Shown piece after piece: positions 60,965-64,000 of a stretch of 64,000 nt of DNA (position 1 is its first letter; each line of letters opens with the position of its first letter). The notes under the pieces were generated by a model that was not told the origin of the DNA, did not search any database, and worked only from the letters and a program-made list of their open reading frames with translations. Made by a program: the position numbers and the translations under genes. The stretch is taken from NCBI RefSeq assembly GCF_037042905.1, contig NC_087257.1:29286001-29350000 (forward strand), written 5' to 3'. The DNA comes from Lytechinus pictus. Taxonomy: Eukaryota > Echinodermata > Echinoidea > Temnopleuroida > Toxopneustidae.

Positions 60965-62790
60965 CTTGCCTGCATAGCAGAGCGAGACTATAGGTGCAGC
61001 TTTTCTGACAACGGCAGCAGTGTCATCGACGTTGTCAACATTGAAATCTTAACCACTTAGGTTAAGTTTTTTTTAATGTCATAACATAGGAAGTATATCG
61101 ACCCAGTTCATGAAGCTTGGACATAAGGGTAATCAAGTATTACTTAATATCCTGCCTGAGTTTCAGGTCACATGACTAAGGTCAAACTCAAAGGTCATTT
61201 AGGGTCATGAACTTAGACCATTTTGGGGAAATCATCATCGAAATCTTAACCAAGGTTAAGTTTTTGAAATTTATGTCGTCATGACTCTGAAAGTTTATGG
61301 ATCTAGTTCATGAAGCTTGGACATAAGGATAATGGTATATCACTGAACATCATGCCTGAGTCTAAAGCCACATGACCTAGGTCAAGTGTAATTTTGGGTC
61401 AATGAACTTTGGCAATGTTGGTATTTGTTGAATTGCCATCATAACTTTGAAAGTTTATGGATCTAGCTCATGAAACCTGGACATAAGAGCAATCAAGTAT
61501 CACCAAACATCCTGTGCGAGTTTCAGGTCACATGAACAAGGTCAAAAGTAAGATAGGGTCAATGAACTTTGCCCATGTTGGGGGAATTTGTTGAATTGCC
61601 ATCATAATAGAATATTTATTTTGCCTCCGACGAAGATTCAGCTAGGATCGAAAGCTTAGGCCCCTTTTGACTTTCTAGAATATTTATGGATCTACATGTA
61701 GTTAATGAAACTTGGATATAAGAGCAATCAAGTAAAACCGAATGTCCTGTGCAAGTTTCAGGTCACATGATCCGGGTCAAAAGTCATTTAGGGTCAACGA
61801 ACTTCGGCTATGTTGGGGGTATTTTCTGTAACTTTCCATAACTTTGAACGTTTATAGATCTAGTTCATGAAACTTAGTCATAACAGCAATCAAGTATCAA
61901 TGAACATCCTGCATGAGATTCAGGTCACATGACCAAGGCCAAAGGTCATTTAGGGTAAATGAACATAGTATTTTATTATCATATGAATTGTGTTTTTTGT
62001 AAATAACTATTTAATAATTTTTCTAAGTCAGCACTGCTGCTTTTTTAATCACGTAATGCAGGCTCCACTTGTTTATTCTGTGGATGTTGTCCGATGAAAT
62101 AAATCCATGAGAACCGATTTCAATTGCCATAAACTCTACCTCGTTTTTTATATCAGATTCTTTTTACAAGGAACTAGTATTTACAGTGTATCTGATTTGT
62201 ATTGTTGTTTTTGTCTAGATTCAAAGTTCAATTGGAACCATCAATTTCATGATCATACTCACCAGCATAGCTGTAGGAGACTATAGGCGCCGCTTGGCGT
62301 CAACATTGAAATCTTAACCATGATTAAGTTTTTAAATGCTACAATAAAGTATATGGACCTAGTTCATGAAACTTGGACATAAGGGTAACGAAGTATCACT
62401 GATCATCTTGCATAAGTGTAGGTCACATAGCCAAGATCAATGGGGTCAATGAACTTTGACCATGCTTTGGTTATCTAAATTCAAATCTTAAGTTCTTAAC
62501 CAAGATTAAGTTTTTGAGATCAGATGTCATTATAAATTTAAAAGTACAATGTATGTGGATCTAGTTCATGAGACTTGGTTAACAATAATTAAGTATTACT
62601 GAACATCCTGCCAGAGTCTTTAATAGGTCATATATGATTAAGGTCAAAGGTCATTTAGGGTCAATGAACTTTGACTTCAATTGGGATATTTTTGTAAATT
62701 TCTTCATGAATTTGAAAGTAAATTGATCTAGATTGAAAGAAACTTGGACATAAGAGTAATCAAGTATCACAGATCAAGACTGCCAAAGGG
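60965..62790 (+). repeat. Dispersed repeat family with nuclear-receptor-like half sites
   Basis: About nine degenerate units with TTCATGAAACTTGGACATAA, CAAGTATCACTGAACATCCT, GTTTCAGGTCACATGACCAA and TCAAAGGTCATTTAGGGTCA. The head GCATAGCAGAGCGAGACTAT plus AGG(C/T)GC(C/A)GC occurs at 60970 and, partly, at 62270. Opposite-strand relatives at 35390-35960 and 12540-12600. Exact DR1 at 62641-62653. Confidence 0.78.
61620..61675. mobile_element. 56-bp insertion with 12-bp target duplication
   Basis: TAGAATATTTAT stands on both sides (61608-61619, 61676-61687). The insert reads TTGCCTCCGACGAAGATTCA, GCTAGGATCGAAAGC and so on. Extreme 5' truncation of a retroelement would look like this; the GACGAAG..CGAAA pattern recalls tails of Penelope-like elements, but that is from memory and unsure. 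Confidence 0.5.
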
Positions 62791-62824
62791 GTTCCTCTTG
62801 TAGTTTAAGTACATCTAGATCCTG

Positions 62825-64000
62825 ACTTGGAGATGGTGGCCTGTGAATTCATGTGCCTACCGGGCTTTGGCCCTCACACTGTAGGTGAATGGCCATGCCC
62901 AGTCAGATAGTTTAAATATACATGTGTTTTTTTTAAGTTTACATAGTTAGATTCTGGCTATGAGATGGTGGCCTGTGAATTATGTGCGTACTGGGCCTTG
63001 CCCCTTAAACTAGTTGAACGGCCAAGCCCAGTCGGATTTTATATACTTTTTCAATATTTAGTTTACATAATTTTTTAAGTACATGTAGATGCTGGCTAGG
63101 AGATGGTGGCCTGTGAATTATGTGCCTACCGGGCTTTGCCCCTTTAACTGTTGGTGAACGGCCTTGCCCAGTCAGATTTTTATATGTATTTTTTTATAGT
63201 TTACATAGTTTAAGTAGATTCTGGCTTGGAGATGGTGGCCTGTGAATTATGTGCCTACTGGGATTTGCCCCTTAAACTGTAGGTGAACAGCCTTGCCCAG
63301 TCAGATATATGTATTTTTTGTATAGTTTACATAGTTTAAGTAGATTCTGGCTAGGAGATGGTGGCCTGTGAATTATGTGCCTACTGGGATTTGCCCCTTA
63401 AACTGTAGGTGAACGGCCATGCCCAGTCAGATTTTTATATGTATTTTTTTATAGTTTACATAGCTTAAGTAGATTCTGGCTAGGAGATGGTGGCCTGTGA
63501 ATTATGTGCCTACCGGGCTTTGCCCCTTAAACTGTAGGTGAATGGCCTTGCCCAGTCAGATATATGTATTTTTTTTTATAGTTTACATAGTTTAAGTAGA
63601 TTCTGGCTAGGAGATGGTGGCCTGTGAATTATGTGCCTACTGGGATTTGCCCCTTAAACTGTAGATGAACGGCCTTGCCCAGTCAGATATATGTATTTTT
63701 TTATAGTTTACATAGTTTAAGTAGATTCTGGCTAGGAGATGGTGGCCTGTGAATTATGTGCCTACCGGGCTTTGCCCCTTAAACTGTAGGTGAACGGCCA
63801 TGCCCAGTCAGATTTTTATATGTATTTTTTTATAGTTTACATAGCTTAAGTAGATTCTGGCTAGGAGATGGTGGCCTGTGAATTATGTGCCTCCCGGGCT
63901 TTGCCCCTTAAACTGTTGGTGAACGGCCTTGCCCAGTCAGATGTATTTTTTTATAGTTTACATAGTTTAAGTAGATTCTGGCTAGGAGATGGTGGCCTGT
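62825..64000. repeat. 127-bp minisatellite, runs off the window
   Basis: AGATGGTGGCCTGTGAATT recurs at 62831, 62963, 63101, 63230, 63356, 63485, 63612, 63737, 63866 and 63987 (steps 121-138). Units carry TGCCTACCGGGCTTTGCCCC and GAACGGCCATGCCCAGTCAG, followed by an AT-rich spacer whose poly-T length varies. Later units are more alike than the first three. Confidence 0.93.

Overview
This is eukaryotic nuclear DNA from a marine deuterostome, most likely an echinoderm and probably a sea urchin. Reasons: small coding exons with GT-AG introns scattered through AT-rich DNA; three animal housekeeping genes rebuilt from spliced exons; and dense tRNA-derived SINEs, foldback MITEs, CAT/GAT microsatellites and 'gggtcaatgaactttg' repeats of a kind I associate with sea-urchin and acorn-worm genomes. 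The species is inference; the gene calls rest on translated exons whose splice phases join without a break.

Layout. (1) 1-3090, minus: 5' end of a secreted subtilisin-like protease gene (signal peptide plus start of an I9 propeptide) with a TATA-type promoter. (2) 3090-9880: intergenic, with tandem duplications, a foldback and a LINE 3' fragment. (3) 9887-35087, minus: nearly complete PRPF40 (24 coding exons, 1007 codons plus stop; only the start exon is missing), coding the Pro-rich N-terminus, two WW domains, six FF domains and an RS/RE-rich tail. Its introns hold many transposons, including a nested pair of hAT-like elements. (4) About 36130-39600, plus: decayed non-LTR retrotransposon (endonuclease, reverse transcriptase, RNase H). 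(5) 42675-47680, plus: INO80C in five coding exons (292 aa). (6) 50851 to beyond the window, plus: first two coding exons of PSMC3IP (HOP2), with an E2F-like site upstream. Intron 1 (8 kb) carries two large TIR elements: one encloses 21 copies of a 110-bp satellite, the other carries nine copies of a 15-bp motif. Intron 2 holds a nuclear-receptor-site-rich repeat family and a 127-bp minisatellite that runs off the end.

The three complete or near-complete genes act in the nucleus (pre-mRNA splicing, chromatin remodelling, meiotic recombination) but nothing suggests they form a pathway. No prokaryotic operon, CRISPR or viral gene is present. The least ordinary structures are the TIR-bounded satellite (52297-55346) and the motif-studded TIR element (about 55523-58318).
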